In this document: piece by piece, positions 8,803 to 17,257 of the stretch
Layout of the letters: every line of letters begins with the position of its first letter
Position numbering within the stretch: the stretch's first letter is position 1
Assembly (NCBI RefSeq): GCF_030814995.1
Contig: NZ_JAUSVX010000021.1
Coordinates: 1 to 64,000, forward strand
Origin: Labrys wisconsinensis
GTDB taxonomy: Bacteria; Pseudomonadota; Alphaproteobacteria; Rhizobiales; Labraceae
DNA: 64,000 nt
Direction of reading: 5' to 3'
Notes under the pieces: model-generated
What the model saw: the letters and a program-made list of their open reading frames with translations, nothing else
Database searches by the model: none
Told to the model about the DNA's origin: nothing
Position numbers and translations under genes: made by a program

Positions 8803-8831
8803 GTATTTTTTTTGAATACACAAAGAATACA
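8803..8831. promoter_or_regulatory. Candidate GntR operator (GAATACA repeats)
   Basis: GAATACA occurs at 8814-8820 and again at 8825-8831, exactly 11 bases or one helical turn apart. GTATT at 8803-8807 is the inverse of AATAC at 8815-8819. The block lies about 95 bases before the GntR-family gene at 8927 and is a plausible autoregulatory site. Confidence 0.45.
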
Positions 8832-8926
8832 ATTTCATTGACTCGAGGGAGGACGCGTGCGAATGACGCCCACGCCCCAACCGTCGGGCTCGAGCGTCGG
8901 CAGCCACTCAAGACGGGAGGTTCCTC

Positions 8927-9640
8927 GTGAAAAGCAGCAAAAGCAGCCTCTACGACGATCTGAAGCAGCAGATCCTGACGATGGAGCTCGAGCCGGACGC
9001 GGATCTCGACGAGATGGTCCTGTGCGAGCGTTACGGGCTCTCCCGCACGCCCGTGCGCGAGGTTTTCCGGCGCCTCGCCGGCGAGGGCTACATCGACATC
9101 CGCGAGAACAAGGGCGCTCGCGTCATCCCGATGAACCATTCGACGCTGCGGCATTTCTTTCTGGTCGCGCCGATGGTCTATGCGGCGATCGGGCGGCTGG
9201 CGGTCCAGAACTTTACCAGGCCGCAGCTCTCGGACCTCAGCACCACGCAGGAGCGTTTCCGCGCCGCCAGCAACGCGGGCGACGCGTCCGCGATGGTCCT
9301 CGAGAACAACCGGTTCCACGAGATCATGGGTGAGATGTCGCGGAACGTCTATCTGCAGCCGAGCCTCGGCCGGCTGCTGATCGACCATGCCCGCATTGGC
9401 CACACCTTCTTCCGGCCGCGCAACGACGACATGCGCCAACGGCTGACGCTGGCCGTCCAGCATCATGACGGCTTCATCGCGGCCATCGAACGGCACGACG
9501 AGGACGCCGTCGTCGACCTCGTCTTCGAGCATTGGGAACTGTCGCGGGAGAACATGGAGATGTTCATCGCGCCGCAAGGGCTGAAGGCGGACGCGCTCGT
9601 CGATGGACCCACCACCTCATCGATGGAGAAGACGTCTTGA
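8927..9640 (+). CDS. GntR-family (FCD) transcriptional regulator
   Basis: A 237-residue regulator starting with GTG at 8927 (MKSSKSSLYDD); GGGAGG ends seven bases upstream and supports this start. The N-terminal winged helix has LSRTPVREVFRRLAGEG, a GntR signature, around residues 35-52. The helical C-terminal effector domain (about 75-220) carries the FCD-type metal-ligand pattern, including NNRFHEIM and VQHHDGFIAAI. Its stop overlaps the TTG start of the DapA-like gene, so it is the first gene of the catabolic operon and probably its substrate-responsive repressor. FCD regulators usually sense organic acids or amino-acid-derived ligands. Confidence 0.9.
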   Translation: MKSSKSSLYDDLKQQILTMELEPDADLDEMVLCERYGLSRTPVREVFRRLAGEGYIDIRENKGARVIPMNHSTLRHFFLVAPMVYAAIGRLAVQNFTRPQLSDLSTTQERFRAASNAGDASAMVLENNRFHEIMGEMSRNVYLQPSLGRLLIDHARIGHTFFRPRNDDMRQRLTLAVQHHDGFIAAIERHDEDAVVDLVFEHWELSRENMEMFIAPQGLKADALVDGPTTSSMEKTS

Positions 9641-10548
9641 GATTCGAGGGCATCTACACGCCCGCGGTGACGCCGCTGACGCCGGACGGGCAGATCGACA
9701 GACAAGCGTTCGCTGAGGTGCTGGAGCAACTGATCGAAGCGAAGATCCACGGCATCATCATCGGCGGCTCGACCGGTGAGTATTATGCGCACACCGCCCA
9801 GGAGCGCTTCGACCTCGCCGCCCACGCCAAGGACGTCATCGGCACGCGGCTGCCGCTGATCGTCGGCACCGGGGCGACGCGCACCGAGGACTCTGTCGCC
9901 TATGCGAAGGCCGCGCGGGCCATCGGCGCGGACGCCATCCTGGTCACCTCGCCGCCCTACGCGCTGCCGACCGAACGCGAGAATGCCGTGCACGCCCTGA
10001 CGATCGACCGGGCGGCCAATCTGCCGATCATGCTCTACAACTATCCCGGACGCATGGGCGTCTCGATGGGCGAGGACTATCTCGCCCGGGTCGGCAAATC
10101 GAAGAACGTCGTCGCCATCAAGGAAAGTTCCGGCGACATGGGGCGCGTCCATCTCCTGGCGCGCGAGTTCCCGCATATCGGCCTGTCCTGCGGCTGGGAC
10201 GACCAGGCCCTGGAGTTCTTCGCCTGGGGCGCCCGCAGCTGGGTCTGCGCCGGCTCCAATTTCCTGCCTCGCGAGCATGTCGCCCTCTACGAGGCCTGTG
10301 TCCTCGAGAAGAACTTCGACAAGGGTCGCCGCATCATGTCGGCGATGCTGCCGCTCATGAGTTTCCTCGACGGCGGCAAGTTCGTGCAGTCGATCAAGTT
10401 CGGATGCGAGCTGATCGGCCTCGACGTCGGGACTGTGCGGTCACCGCTTCGCCCTCTCAATTCCGAAGAAAAGCGCGCCCTGCAGACGGTGGTCGTCACG
10501 CTGAAGCGCACCGTTGCGCAAGTCACGTCCGGAGCGAACAATGGGTGA
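9637..10548 (+). CDS. DapA-family lyase/deaminase (possible pyrroline-hydroxycarboxylate deaminase)
   Basis: A 303-residue class I TIM-barrel protein of the DHDPS/NAL family. I chose TTG at 9637, overlapping the previous TGA, because GGAGAAG lies five bases upstream and the product begins MRFEGIYTPAVTPLT as in the family. Schiff-base Lys162 (VVAIKESSG), Tyr134 (MLYNYPG) and GGSTGE (43-48) are intact. Beside an FAD oxidase, an aldehyde dehydrogenase and a proline-racemase-family gene it fits the deaminase that converts 1-pyrroline-4-hydroxy-2-carboxylate to 2-oxoglutarate semialdehyde. Another 2-keto-acid aldolase role is possible, since the family is broad. Confidence 0.82.
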   Translation: MRFEGIYTPAVTPLTPDGQIDRQAFAEVLEQLIEAKIHGIIIGGSTGEYYAHTAQERFDLAAHAKDVIGTRLPLIVGTGATRTEDSVAYAKAARAIGADAILVTSPPYALPTERENAVHALTIDRAANLPIMLYNYPGRMGVSMGEDYLARVGKSKNVVAIKESSGDMGRVHLLAREFPHIGLSCGWDDQALEFFAWGARSWVCAGSNFLPREHVALYEACVLEKNFDKGRRIMSAMLPLMSFLDGGKFVQSIKFGCELIGLDVGTVRSPLRPLNSEEKRALQTVVVTLKRTVAQVTSGANNG

Positions 10549-12058
10549 TCTTCTGACCGCAGCGGAATACGCGGCGCTGGCCGGAACGATATCCTTCCCG
10601 TCCAACGCCTTCATCAACGGCGCTTTTCGTCCTTCCGCCTCCGGCAAGACTTTCGAAACGCGAAATCCCGCAACCGGCGAGCTTCTGGCCGAGGTCGCCG
10701 CCTGCGATGCCGCCGATGTCGACTACGCCGTCGGCAAGGCCAGGCAAGCCTTCGACGACGGGCGCTGGCATTTGCGCTCGCCGGGCGAGCGCAAGGCCGT
10801 GCTCCTCGCCTTCGCCAGGCTGCTCGAGCGCAATCGGCACGAGCTAGCAGTGATGGAGAGCCTCGACAGCGGCAAGCCCGTCCGCGAATGCCAGACGATC
10901 GACATCCCGGATACGATCCATACCCTTCGCTGGCATGCCGAGCTGATCGACAAGATCTACGACAACACGGCGCCCGTCGGGTCGAGCGCGCTGACGCTGG
11001 TCGTGCGGGAGCCGATCGGTGTCGTCGGCTGCGTGCTGCCCTGGAACTTTCCGCTGCTGATGCTCGCCTGGAAGATCGGGCCGGCGCTGGCGGCCGGGTG
11101 CTCGGTGATCGTCAAGCCGGCGGAGCAGACGTCGCTGACCGCCCTGCGCGTGGCCGAGCTCGCCCATGAGGCCGGCATCCCCGCCGGCGTCCTCAACGTG
11201 GTCACCGGCACCGGAAAGGATGCGGGCGAGCCCATCGGCCGCCACAACGACGTCGCCATGGTGAGCTTCACCGGGTCGACGCTCACGGGCCGGCGCTTCC
11301 TGCACTATGCCGCGGAGTCCAACCTGAAACGCGTCGTGCTCGAATGCGGCGGCAAGAACCCGGCCGTCGTGCTCGACGACGCCGAGGACCTCGACCTCGT
11401 GGCCGAGCAGGTCGTCAACGGCGCCTTCTGGAACATGGGCGAGAACTGCTCGGCGACCTCGCGCCTGATCGTCCAGGCCTCGGTCAAGGACGAGCTTCTT
11501 GCCCGGATGGGCGCCTATATCCGCGAATGGAAGATGGGCAACCCGCTCGACCCCGAGAACCGGGTGGGAGCGCTCGTCAGCCCGGCCCATTTCGAGAAGG
11601 TGAAGTCCTATCTCGGCCAGGCCGTCACCGAGAAGCTCTCGGTCGTCCACGGCGGCAGGGCGCGTGACGGGATCTATGTCGAGCCGACCGTCGTCGACGG
11701 CGTCGGGCGCGACAGCCGCCTGTTCCAGGAGGAAATTTTCGGACCCGTCCTCTCGGTCACGACGTTCAACAGCCTGTCCGAGGCCGTCGCCCTCGCCAAC
11801 GATACCGCCTACGGCCTCGCGGCGTCGGTCTACACGGGAAGCCTGCGCAAGGCGATCAAGCTGGCGCGGGAAATCCGCGCCGGTGTCGTCACCGTCAACT
11901 GCTTCGGCGAAGGCGACGCGACCACGCCCTTCGGCGGCACCAAGGAGTCCGGCTTCGGCGGGCGCGACAAGTCGATCTTCGCGCATGACCAGTATACCGA
12001 GCTGAAGACGATCTGGATCGACGTTTCCGACCGGTCTGTCGACGAGACGGTGCGATGA
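10541..12058 (+). CDS. Aldehyde dehydrogenase, PuuC-like
   Basis: A 505-residue NAD(P)-dependent aldehyde dehydrogenase. The ATG at 10541 (MGDLLTAAEY) overlaps the preceding stop and follows GGAGCG. Catalytic Cys303 lies in GENCSATSR and base Glu268 in LECGGKN; PWNFPLLMLAWK (168-179) and FTGSTLTG complete the fold. The sequence recalls PuuC, including its last part (ELKTIWI), so amino- or carboxy-substituted aliphatic aldehydes are likely substrates. In this cluster the best guess is 2-oxoglutarate semialdehyde to 2-oxoglutarate, following the DapA-like enzyme. A gamma-aminobutyraldehyde-type substrate is the main alternative. Confidence 0.88.
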   Translation: MGDLLTAAEYAALAGTISFPSNAFINGAFRPSASGKTFETRNPATGELLAEVAACDAADVDYAVGKARQAFDDGRWHLRSPGERKAVLLAFARLLERNRHELAVMESLDSGKPVRECQTIDIPDTIHTLRWHAELIDKIYDNTAPVGSSALTLVVREPIGVVGCVLPWNFPLLMLAWKIGPALAAGCSVIVKPAEQTSLTALRVAELAHEAGIPAGVLNVVTGTGKDAGEPIGRHNDVAMVSFTGSTLTGRRFLHYAAESNLKRVVLECGGKNPAVVLDDAEDLDLVAEQVVNGAFWNMGENCSATSRLIVQASVKDELLARMGAYIREWKMGNPLDPENRVGALVSPAHFEKVKSYLGQAVTEKLSVVHGGRARDGIYVEPTVVDGVGRDSRLFQEEIFGPVLSVTTFNSLSEAVALANDTAYGLAASVYTGSLRKAIKLAREIRAGVVTVNCFGEGDATTPFGGTKESGFGGRDKSIFAHDQYTELKTIWIDVSDRSVDETVR

Positions 12059-13401
12059 CCGAGCGGCCGATCAGGCGCCTCCCGGTCAACACGGGAACCT
12101 CCGGCTGGGAGGCGATCAGCACACGCGCCGCTCCCATCCGGACGCTTGAGAGGCCGATCACCGCCGACTGGCTCATCATCGGAGCCGGCTTTGCCGGACT
12201 GTCCGCGGCGCGCAGGCTGTCCCAGCTCCTGCCCGATCAGACGATCGTGGTCCTCGACGCGCACGAAATCGCCAAGGGAACGGCGGGCCGGAACTCCGGC
12301 TTCATGATCGATGTCCCGCACAATCTGGCGGCTGGCGACTACTCGGCAGCCGACGACGCGGCGACGGCGCTCGAAATCGCGCAGAATCGCTTCGCCATCG
12401 CATTCGCGGCGGATGCCGCAGCCGAGTACGCCATGTCGAGGGAGGTCTTCGATCCCTCCGGCAAGATCAATGCCGCGGCGACGCCGCGCGGGATGACGCT
12501 GAACGAGAGCTATGCGCGGTCGCTGAGCCGGATCGGCGAAGCACACCAGCTGCTCGACGACGCCGAGATGCGCGATATCACCGGATCGCGCTACTACCGC
12601 GGCGGCCTGCGCACGCCGGGGGCGGTTCTGATCCAGCCCGCGGACTATATCCGCAGCCTTGCCGCGGGCCTCGGCTCCCGGATCGATCTCTTCGAGCATT
12701 CGCCGGTGGTCGGGCTTGCGCGCGAGGGCGGCGCGTGGAAGGCCCGGACGCACAAGGGGGCCGTCGTCGCGCCGAAGGTGATCCTCGGCGTCAACGGCCA
12801 CATCGTCGACTTCGGCCATTTCTCGGGACGGCTGCTGCAGATCTTCACCTATGCCTCGATGACGGCCGCCTTCCCGCACGAGGAGGGCGGACCGACGGCG
12901 AGCGGGGCGGAGCGGTGGGCGCTGCTGCCGGCGGACCCCATGGGCGCGACCGTCCGCAAGATCGCGTCCGGCGGGCTTTTCCGCATCGTGATCCGGACGC
13001 GCTTCACCTGCGACCAGCGCCTGAAGGTCCCGGATGCGCGCGTGGCGGGGATCGCCGCCGAGCAGCGTCGGTCGTTCGACGCCCGCTTTCCCGGGATGGC
13101 GCATGTGCCGTTCGAGTTCAGCTGGGCGGGCGCCCTCTGCCTCAGCCGCAATCACGTCCCTGCCTTCGGCGAGGTCGAGGAGAACCTGTACTCGGCCTGC
13201 TGCGAGAACGGGCTCGGCACGGTCAAGAGCACGCTGGCAGGCATCATGGCCGCCGATCTTGCGACCGGCGCCTCTTCGAAAATCCTCCAGGACTACAGAA
13301 ACCAGCCGCCGCCAAGCCGGCTTCCGCCCGAGCCGTTGACGTCGCTCGGAGCAAGCGCAGTCATTCGATTCCAGGAATTGCGAGCCGGACGCGAAGGTTG
13401 A
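12055..13401 (+). CDS. FAD-dependent amino acid/amine oxidoreductase (DAO family)
   Basis: A 448-residue flavoprotein whose ATG overlaps the aldehyde dehydrogenase stop by four bases. The dinucleotide-binding motif is IIGAGFAGLSAARRL (41-55), followed by TAGRNSGFMID, close to the AxGRNxG loop of PuuB/OrdL-type oxidases, and a C-terminal FAD contact around CCENGLGTVKS. The first 37 residues before the Rossmann fold are longer than usual, as in PuuB-like proteins. It should oxidise a secondary or primary amine to an imine in the cytoplasm. In a hydroxyproline route it would take the place of D-hydroxyproline dehydrogenase; a gamma-glutamylputrescine-like substrate is the alternative. Confidence 0.85.
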   Translation: MTERPIRRLPVNTGTSGWEAISTRAAPIRTLERPITADWLIIGAGFAGLSAARRLSQLLPDQTIVVLDAHEIAKGTAGRNSGFMIDVPHNLAAGDYSAADDAATALEIAQNRFAIAFAADAAAEYAMSREVFDPSGKINAAATPRGMTLNESYARSLSRIGEAHQLLDDAEMRDITGSRYYRGGLRTPGAVLIQPADYIRSLAAGLGSRIDLFEHSPVVGLAREGGAWKARTHKGAVVAPKVILGVNGHIVDFGHFSGRLLQIFTYASMTAAFPHEEGGPTASGAERWALLPADPMGATVRKIASGGLFRIVIRTRFTCDQRLKVPDARVAGIAAEQRRSFDARFPGMAHVPFEFSWAGALCLSRNHVPAFGEVEENLYSACCENGLGTVKSTLAGIMAADLATGASSKILQDYRNQPPPSRLPPEPLTSLGASAVIRFQELRAGREG

Positions 13402-13481
13402 TCGTTCGACCTCGTAATAGAGAAAGTCGAAACAAAGATCGGCTTTCGACAATAATTGGAACCATCAACGAGGAATGAGCC

Positions 13482-14333
13482 ATGAAAACGCTGTGGAAAG
13501 CAATTTGTGCTGCCGCAATGGTCGGGATGACCATGCTGTCCGCGCATGCTGAGGAGAAGACCATTTCGATGGGAACTCTCTCTTGGGAGGATCTGACCCC
13601 CATCACCGGCATCACCAAGAAGGTGCTCGAGGACGCCGGCTATACCGTGAAGGTGACCCAGTTCTCGGAATGGGGCATCGCCTACGCCGCCCTGACCAAG
13701 GGCGATATCCAGATTCTCGCATCCCAGACGGACTATGTCGCCCAGGACTACTGGGACAAGAACAAGAACAAGCTCGAAAAGCTTTCGCCCGTCTCGCATG
13801 GGCTCTATCAGGGGATCGCGGTTCCCAAATACGTCACCATCGACACGACCGACCAGCTCAACGACAACGCCGACAAGTTCGGCGGCAAGATCATCGGCAT
13901 CGAGCCGGGGTCGGGCCTGATGCGCGACACGGCCAACGCGGTCAAGGACTACGGCCTCAAGCTGCAGCTTCTCGAAGGCAGCACGGCGGCGATGACGGCG
14001 GCGCTCAAGTCGGCGATCGACCGCAAGGAATGGGTTGCGGTGACCCTGTGGACGCCCTCCTGGATGGCCCAGAAATATGACGTGAAGTTCCTCAGGGATC
14101 CGAAGGGCGTCTATCCGCCGCCGCAGAGCTATTACTGGATCGGCCACAAGGGTTTCGCCGCCGACTATCCTCATGCCCGAGAGGTCATCGGCAGCGTCTA
14201 TGTGCCGATTGACGACATCGCCGCCATCAACAGCGCCGTCAAGGACGGCAAATCGATGGACGACGCCGTCAAAGCCTGGATCGACGCCCACGCCGATCTC
14301 ATGAAGCGGTGGGAGAACATCAAGTCCCAGTAG
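13482..14333 (+). CDS. Glycine betaine/proline-type ABC substrate-binding protein (OpuAC family)
   Basis: A 283-residue periplasmic binding protein. Signal peptide (AICAAAMVGMTMLSAHA) with cleavage before EEKTISMG, then the OpuAC fold with SWEDLTPITG, FSEWGIAYAAL and WTPSWMAQKYDVKFL. Trp and Tyr are abundant at places where this family builds an aromatic cage for quaternary ammonium groups. GAGGAATGAGCC directly before the ATG is a good ribosome site. It starts 80 bases after the FAD enzyme gene and is followed by a stem-loop and the ATPase. Betaine, proline betaine or hydroxyproline-type ligands are plausible; the exact one cannot be read. Confidence 0.88.
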   Translation: MKTLWKAICAAAMVGMTMLSAHAEEKTISMGTLSWEDLTPITGITKKVLEDAGYTVKVTQFSEWGIAYAALTKGDIQILASQTDYVAQDYWDKNKNKLEKLSPVSHGLYQGIAVPKYVTIDTTDQLNDNADKFGGKIIGIEPGSGLMRDTANAVKDYGLKLQLLEGSTAAMTAALKSAIDRKEWVAVTLWTPSWMAQKYDVKFLRDPKGVYPPPQSYYWIGHKGFAADYPHAREVIGSVYVPIDDIAAINSAVKDGKSMDDAVKAWIDAHADLMKRWENIKSQ

Positions 14334-14346
14334 CGACGCAACCGGC

Positions 14347-14373
14347 TGGCCGCCTGGCTCCGGGCCGGGCGGC
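14347..14373 (+). other. Intercistronic stem-loop after OpuAC-type gene
   Basis: GGCCGCC (14347-14353) pairs with GGCGGCC (14367-14373) around a 13-base, itself GC-rich loop. It lies between the binding-protein stop and the ATPase start with no T-run. This is the usual place for a hairpin that leaves binding-protein mRNA in excess. Confidence 0.45.
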
Positions 14374-14409
14374 CTGCCGGCCCGTTGAGCGCGATCGCGC
14401 AGCAACCCG

Positions 14410-15525
14410 ATGGGCATGAACATGACAGCCGCAGCTTTGAAGAGCGACGAGGTGCTGGTCGACTGCCAGTCCGTCTGGAAGATCTTCGGCGCCAAAGCGC
14501 CGGCGGCGATCAAGGCGATCGCCGAGCGCGGCCTCACCAAGAAGCAGGTCCTGCAGGAGTTCAACTGCGTCGTCGGCGTATCCGACGCGAGCCTGCACGT
14601 CCGTCGGGGTGAGATCTTCTGCATCATGGGCCTGTCGGGCAGCGGCAAGTCCACGCTGATCCGGCTGCTCAACCGGCTGATCGATCCGAGCCTCGGCACG
14701 GTGGTGGTCAAGGGCAAGGACATGTCCGCGCTGAGCGGCCCCGAGCTGCGCCGGATGCGGGCCCGCCATATCGGCATGGTGTTCCAGAGCGTCGCCCTGC
14801 TCCCGCATCGGACCGTGCTGGAGAATGCGGCCTTCGGGCTCGAGGTGCAGGGCGTTGCCAAGGCGGAGCGCCAGCGCACGGCCGAGCAGGCCCTCGCCAG
14901 GGTCGGCCTCGCCGACTGGCTGATGCGCTATCCCCGCGAGCTGTCGGGCGGCATGCAGCAGCGCGTCGGCCTGGCGCGCGCCATCGCGGCGGACCCGGAG
15001 ATCATCCTGATGGACGAGCCGTTCAGCGCGCTCGATCCGCTGATCCGGCGCCAGCTCCAGGACGAGTTCCGCCAGCTCACCAAGGCCCTCGGCAAGTCGG
15101 CGGTGTTCATCACGCACGACCTCGACGAAGCCATCCGCATCGGCGACCGCATCGCCATCATGAAGGACGGGGCGATCATCCAGGTCGGGACGGCCGAGGA
15201 GATCATCCTCGAGCCCGCCGACGGCTATGTGGCGGAGTTCGTGGCAGGGATCTCGCGGCTGCACCTGATCAAAGCGCATTCGGTCATGGATCCGGTCAGC
15301 GACTATCAGCGCGCCCATCCAGCCGAGGACGTCGCCTCGCTGGTTCAGACCGGTCCCGAGGCGGATATCGACGAACTGATCGACCTGACCATGAACTCCG
15401 CCCGCGACGGCGTCGCCGTCGTCGAACGAGGCTCGATCGTCGGCGTCGTCACCCCGCGCAGCCTGCTGCGGGGCGTCAAGGGCGCGCAGACCAACGAGCC
15501 CGCCGCAGAGCAGAAGCGGGCCTGA
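14410..15525 (+). CDS. Betaine/proline ABC transporter ATP-binding protein (ProV/OpuAA family)
   Basis: A 371-residue ATPase. An N-terminal 50-residue extension typical of ProV (VWKIFGAKAPAAI and GLTKKQVLQEF) precedes Walker A (GLSGSGKST), the signature LSGGMQQRVGLARA and Walker B (IILMDEPFSALDP). After the ATPase core a single CBS-like segment is visible (about 300-360, DGVAVVERGSIVGVV), which in OpuA senses ionic strength or nucleotides. Three closely spaced ATGs (14410, 14416, 14422) make the exact start uncertain. It energises the two permeases that follow. Confidence 0.92.
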   Translation: MGMNMTAAALKSDEVLVDCQSVWKIFGAKAPAAIKAIAERGLTKKQVLQEFNCVVGVSDASLHVRRGEIFCIMGLSGSGKSTLIRLLNRLIDPSLGTVVVKGKDMSALSGPELRRMRARHIGMVFQSVALLPHRTVLENAAFGLEVQGVAKAERQRTAEQALARVGLADWLMRYPRELSGGMQQRVGLARAIAADPEIILMDEPFSALDPLIRRQLQDEFRQLTKALGKSAVFITHDLDEAIRIGDRIAIMKDGAIIQVGTAEEIILEPADGYVAEFVAGISRLHLIKAHSVMDPVSDYQRAHPAEDVASLVQTGPEADIDELIDLTMNSARDGVAVVERGSIVGVVTPRSLLRGVKGAQTNEPAAEQKRA

Positions 15526-15538
15526 GGAGCGCGGAGCC

Positions 15539-16387
15539 ATGGACATCTCAGGCTTTGCAGACGGCTTCGACAGCGTGACGGACGCGGCCCTGGAATGGCT
15601 GGGGGATCACGGCGAGGTCGTCTTCGACCTTGCCCGCAAGGTGCTGGAGGGCCTCTACGACGGCATCCTGTGGGCGATTTCGCTCCCACCCTTCTACGTG
15701 GTCGCGATCATTGTCGCCGTCGCCGGGGCGCGGCTCGTCAATATCTGGTTCGGGGCCCTGGCTGGGCTCGCACTCGCCTTCTGCGCGATCATGGGATTGT
15801 GGCCGCAGACCGTCGGCACCCTGTCGCTGGTCGTGACCGCGACGGTGCTCGCCCTTGCCGTCGGCATACCGGGCGGCGTGGTCGCCGGCTTTGTCCCGGC
15901 CATCGACCGGCTTCTCGAGCCGATTCTCGATCTGGTCCAGACCCTGCCGCCCTACATCTATCTGCTCCCGGCCATCGGCCTGCTCGGATATGGGCCGGCG
16001 ACGGCGCTGGTCGCGACCATCATCGTTGCCCTGCCGCCGGCCCTGCGCCTCACGTCTCTCGGCATTCGCATGACGCCGCTGGAGTTCATCGAGCTCGGCA
16101 AGGCGACCGGCATGACGACGTGGCAGATGTTCTGGAAGATCCGTCTGCCCTTTGCCATGCCGAGCATCATGGCCGGCATCAACCAGAGCCTGATGATGGC
16201 CTTCGGCATGGTGGTCATCGCCGGCATCGTCGGCTCGGGCGGCCTCGGCGAGACCATCTACGGCGCGATCCGCACGCTCGACATCGCCAAGTCGATCGAT
16301 GCGGCCATCGCCATCGTCATCCTCACCATGGTGCTCGACCGCCTGACGCAAAGCGCCGTCCGCCTGAACGCCGGAGGCAGGACATGA
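15539..16387 (+). CDS. Betaine/proline-type ABC permease 1 (ProW family)
   Basis: A 282-residue inner-membrane permease with several hydrophobic spans from about residue 48 onward (FYVVAIIVAVAGARLV, LSLVVTATVLALAVGIP). The permease motif that contacts the ATPase is visible as EFIELGKATGMTTWQMFWKI followed by the conserved LPFAMPSIMAGI. GAGGAGC precedes the ATG by a few bases. Its stop overlaps the start of permease 2 as ATGA, so the two are translated together. Having two distinct permeases with one ATPase and one binding protein suggests a heterodimeric channel, unlike the single ProW of E. coli. Confidence 0.9.
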   Translation: MDISGFADGFDSVTDAALEWLGDHGEVVFDLARKVLEGLYDGILWAISLPPFYVVAIIVAVAGARLVNIWFGALAGLALAFCAIMGLWPQTVGTLSLVVTATVLALAVGIPGGVVAGFVPAIDRLLEPILDLVQTLPPYIYLLPAIGLLGYGPATALVATIIVALPPALRLTSLGIRMTPLEFIELGKATGMTTWQMFWKIRLPFAMPSIMAGINQSLMMAFGMVVIAGIVGSGGLGETIYGAIRTLDIAKSIDAAIAIVILTMVLDRLTQSAVRLNAGGRT

Positions 16388-17229
16388 ACCCCGTCCAGTT
16401 CTCGCCGGGCACCTACCTGGCGCCGGTGGTCGACTGGCTCAACGCCAGCCTGCACCCGCTGTTCATGGCCATCAGCGCCCTGATCGAAGCCGTTCTGGGC
16501 GGCATCGAAACGGCGCTGCTCTTCCCACCGCCCCTCGTGCTGATCGCCGTCGTGGTGGCGCTGGCCTTCGTTCTGGCGAATGTCGGGGTGGCGATCCTCG
16601 CGGCCCTTGCCTTGGGGTTCTGCCTCGTCGCCAACCTCTGGACGGCCTCGATGCAGACGATCGCGCTGGTCTCGGTCTCGGTCGCCATCTCGGTGCTGAT
16701 CGCATTTCCGCTCGGCATCCTGGCGTCGCGCTTCAAGGGCGTCGAAGCGGCCGTGCGGCCATTTCTGGACATGATGCAGACCGTGCCGCCCTGGGTCTAC
16801 CTGATCCCGGCTGTGATCTTCTTCAGCCTCGGCAGGGTGCCGGCGGTGATCGCGACCATCGTCTATGGCGTTCCGCCGATGCTGCGCCTGACGACCCTCG
16901 CCTTGAGCCAGGTCCCGAAGGAGTTCCTGGAGCTCGGCCAGGCGATCGGCGCGCCGCCGCGCTCCATCCTGGTCAAGATCGAGCTCCCCTTGGCCAAGCC
17001 GACGCTGCTCGTCGGCCTCAACCAGTGCATCCTGCTGTCGCTCGCCATGGTCGTGCTGGCCGGCATGGTCGGGGCGGGCGGCCTCGGCGCCGAGGTCACG
17101 AGAGGCCTGACGCGCATGGAGATGGGGCTCGGCCTTCGCGCCGGCCTCGCCATCGTCGCCGTGGCCTTGCTGTTCGACCGCCTGACCCGCGGGGCGCTGC
17201 AGCGCGGCCAGACGGCGCCCCGGACCTGA
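16384..17229 (+). CDS. Betaine/proline-type ABC permease 2 (ProW family)
   Basis: A 281-residue paralogue of the preceding permease, starting in an ATGA overlap. It has about six membrane spans (for example LLFPPPLVLIAVVVALAFVL and IALVSVSVAISVLIAFPLGI) and the same cytoplasmic loop, here EFLELGQAIGAPPRSILVKI then LPLAKPTLLVGL. MVVLAGMVGAGGLGAEV is the conserved end of the permease domain. It likely pairs with permease 1. The gene is followed 28 bases later by the proline-racemase-family gene, tying transport to the enzyme set. Confidence 0.9.
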   Translation: MNPVQFSPGTYLAPVVDWLNASLHPLFMAISALIEAVLGGIETALLFPPPLVLIAVVVALAFVLANVGVAILAALALGFCLVANLWTASMQTIALVSVSVAISVLIAFPLGILASRFKGVEAAVRPFLDMMQTVPPWVYLIPAVIFFSLGRVPAVIATIVYGVPPMLRLTTLALSQVPKEFLELGQAIGAPPRSILVKIELPLAKPTLLVGLNQCILLSLAMVVLAGMVGAGGLGAEVTRGLTRMEMGLGLRAGLAIVAVALLFDRLTRGALQRGQTAPRT

Positions 17230-17257
17230 TATCCGCATCAAACTCGAGGTCTGCCTC

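Larger units (their letters stand above)
8574..8926. other. Divergent intergenic region, transketolase / GntR regulator
   Basis: About 350 bases separating two divergent units. Apart from the SorC-type operator and the GAATACA repeats listed separately, I see no coding sequence or RNA gene in it. The AT-rich parts at 8636-8680 and 8800-8840 are probably the two promoter regions. Confidence 0.6.
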
